A stretch of DNA of 64,000 bases from Ruegeria arenilitoris. GTDB lineage: Bacteria > Pseudomonadota > Alphaproteobacteria > Rhodobacterales > Rhodobacteraceae. A program made the position numbers and the translations under genes. Below, one piece after another: positions 63,025-64,000 of the stretch. Below the pieces are notes generated by a model. The model saw only the letters and a program-made list of their open reading frames with translations, was not told the DNA's origin and searched no databases. The stretch spans positions 806,001 to 870,000 of the forward strand of contig NZ_WPYP01000001.1 in assembly GCF_013030985.1 (NCBI RefSeq), written 5' to 3'. Numbering within the stretch: position 1 is the stretch's first letter; the number at the start of each line of letters is the position of its first letter.

Positions 63025-63804
63025 ATGAAAATCGCCACGTTCAACATCAACGGCATCAAAGCGCGGGCCGAGGCCCTACCCCGATGGCTGGACGAGACGC
63101 AGCCGGACATCGTGCTTTTGCAAGAGATCAAGTCAGTCGATGAAAACTTCCCCCGCGAGATGTTCGAAGAGCGGGGTTATAACGTCGAAACGCACGGACA
63201 GAAGAGCTTCAACGGTGTGGCGATATTGTCCAAGCTACCGCTGGAGGACGTATCCCGAGGCTTGCCCGGCGACGACGAGGACGAACAGGCGCGCTGGATT
63301 GAGGCCACGGTGATTGGCAAACAGGCGCTGCGCATTTGCGGGCTGTACCTACCGAACGGCAACCCGGCGCCCGGACCAAAATACGATTACAAACTGGCCT
63401 GGATGGAGCGCTTGTATCGCCGCGCGCGTGACTTGATGGCAAGCGAAGAAGTGGCATTGATGGCGGGTGACTACAACATCATCCCACAAGCCGAGGATGC
63501 GGCCCGCCCGGATGCCTGGCGCGAAGACGCCCTATTCCGACCCGAAAGCAGGGCCGCATTTCGCAAGATCTTGAACCTCGGGTTCACCGAAGCCTTTCGC
63601 GCGCGCACGCAGGGTCCGGGGCACTATTCCTTCTGGGACTATCAGGCCGGAGCATGGAACAAGAATGACGGCATCCGCATCGATCATTTTCTACTGACGC
63701 CGCAAGCCGCTGACCTGATGCGCGACTGCCAGATTGATTCAGCGGTGCGCGGGCACGAGAAGCCTTCGGATCACGTGCCGGTCTGGGTCGATCTCGACCT
63801 GTGA
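63025..63804 (+). CDS. xth: Exodeoxyribonuclease III
   Basis: The 259-residue AP endonuclease/3' exonuclease of base-excision repair shows TFNINGIKARAEAL, LLQEIKSVD (Glu), LMAGDYNIIPQAEDA (Asp/Asn) and the final KPSDHVPVWVDL (Asp-His). CCGGAGG precedes ATG. The repeat pair lies upstream. Confidence 0.94.
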   Translation: MKIATFNINGIKARAEALPRWLDETQPDIVLLQEIKSVDENFPREMFEERGYNVETHGQKSFNGVAILSKLPLEDVSRGLPGDDEDEQARWIEATVIGKQALRICGLYLPNGNPAPGPKYDYKLAWMERLYRRARDLMASEEVALMAGDYNIIPQAEDAARPDAWREDALFRPESRAAFRKILNLGFTEAFRARTQGPGHYSFWDYQAGAWNKNDGIRIDHFLLTPQAADLMRDCQIDSAVRGHEKPSDHVPVWVDLDL

Positions 63805-63808
63805 CCGG

Positions 63809-64000
63809 TCACGTCGTCGCGTCGTAGCTGTAGATCCACTCGTATTTCTTTGACAGTTGCGCTCCGACGGCCATCAGCGCCATCTGCGCCGCCAGTCGCA
63901 TGGGACCGCGCAGGTGGAAGTTGCGGGCATTGGCTCCGGCGGCGGCAACCACTTGTTTCGCCCTGGGGCGGCGCTGAGTTTCGTAGGCGGCAAGGGCTTG
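63809..64000 (-). CDS. 3' end of an FAD-dependent monooxygenase (partial)
   Basis: The last 63 residues of a minus-strand gene are visible: ALAAYETQRRPRAKQVVAAA, then RNFHLRGPMRLAAQMA, ending YEWIYSYDATT. This is the typical C-terminus of salicylate hydroxylase-like FAD monooxygenases (the YExxRRPRA helix and the final YDWLYxYD). The substrate is unknown. It converges on xth with a 4-base gap. Confidence 0.75.
   Translation of the reverse strand, partial: QALAAYETQRRPRAKQVVAAAGANARNFHLRGPMRLAAQMALMAVGAQLSKKYEWIYSYDATT

Overview
The window is a gene-dense stretch (roughly 60% G+C by eye) of an alphaproteobacterial chromosome, almost certainly a marine Roseobacter-group member of the Rhodobacteraceae (Ruegeria-like). 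The reasons are the protein sequences themselves, the conserved blocks pepA-holC / lptG-lptD-surA-pdxA-rsmA, bamE / yceD-rpmF-plsX-fabH-ihfA-merR and argS-SPOR-nagZ-scpA-scpB, a Fur/Mur-type regulator, OlsB, and the carnitine operon. No phage, insertion sequence, integrase or CRISPR array was found; this is mainly core chromosome with a few accessory insertions.

Layout. 1-2650: end of an unidentified gene, a family-2-like glycosyltransferase and a DEAD-box RNA helicase. 2748-5980: DMT transporter, fatty acid desaturase overlapping a DUF2061 membrane protein, and a divergent HTH regulator with an inverted repeat at its start. 5987-10359: a carnitine catabolism operon (SDR, a fused carnitine dehydrogenase-thioesterase, and a beta-keto acid cleavage enzyme) with its divergent GlxA/CdhR-type regulator. 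10429-13442: aldo/keto reductase, holC, pepA. 13682-20077: envelope assembly and metabolism operon lptG-lptD-surA-pdxA-rsmA, without the usual lptF. 20135-22851: DUF4167, prmC and prfA (release factor and its methyltransferase). 22915-27750: a small exported Cys-containing protein, then a minus-strand operon with two agmatinase-family ureohydrolases, an M20 amidohydrolase, and two AT-richer unknown genes. 27817-30342: mazG, nucleoside hydrolase, GNAT acetyltransferase, and a 55-residue lipoprotein gene.

30521-38335: HAD dehalogenase, enolase with a LacI-type operator, DMT transporter, Fur-family regulator, nuclease/phosphatase-fold protein, cupin, PEP mutase-like protein, SelO, and a DUF985 cupin. 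38372-43711: unknown polytopic membrane protein, anmK, MFS transporter, tyrS. 43797-46285: a secreted Gly/Asn-rich repeat protein, an SDR close to type II hydroxyacyl-CoA dehydrogenase, and a hexapeptide acetyltransferase. 46282-53615: ABC-F ATPase, olsB, bamE, then the yceD-rpmF-plsX-fabH-ihfA-merR series for lipid synthesis and nucleoid architecture. 53678-64000: tRNA-Pro(GGG), long-form dCTP deaminase, scpB-scpA-nagZ-SPOR, argS, a small exported protein, dgt-like gene, erpA-like Fe-S protein, xth, and the 3' end of an FAD monooxygenase.

The most noteworthy features are: a dispersed intergenic repeat with core CTTCATCTGGC, two copies of which form a 25-bp inverted pair (REPIN-like) between erpA and xth; the fused carnitine enzyme with its co-operonic SDR; the missing lptF; a near-perfect LacI-family operator abutting a possible enolase -10; the tandemly repeated Gly/Asn-rich secreted protein; and AT-richer orphan genes inserted in a ureohydrolase operon. 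I see no convincing wholly new multi-gene system; the closest candidates are the ureohydrolase/M20 cluster and the repeat family.
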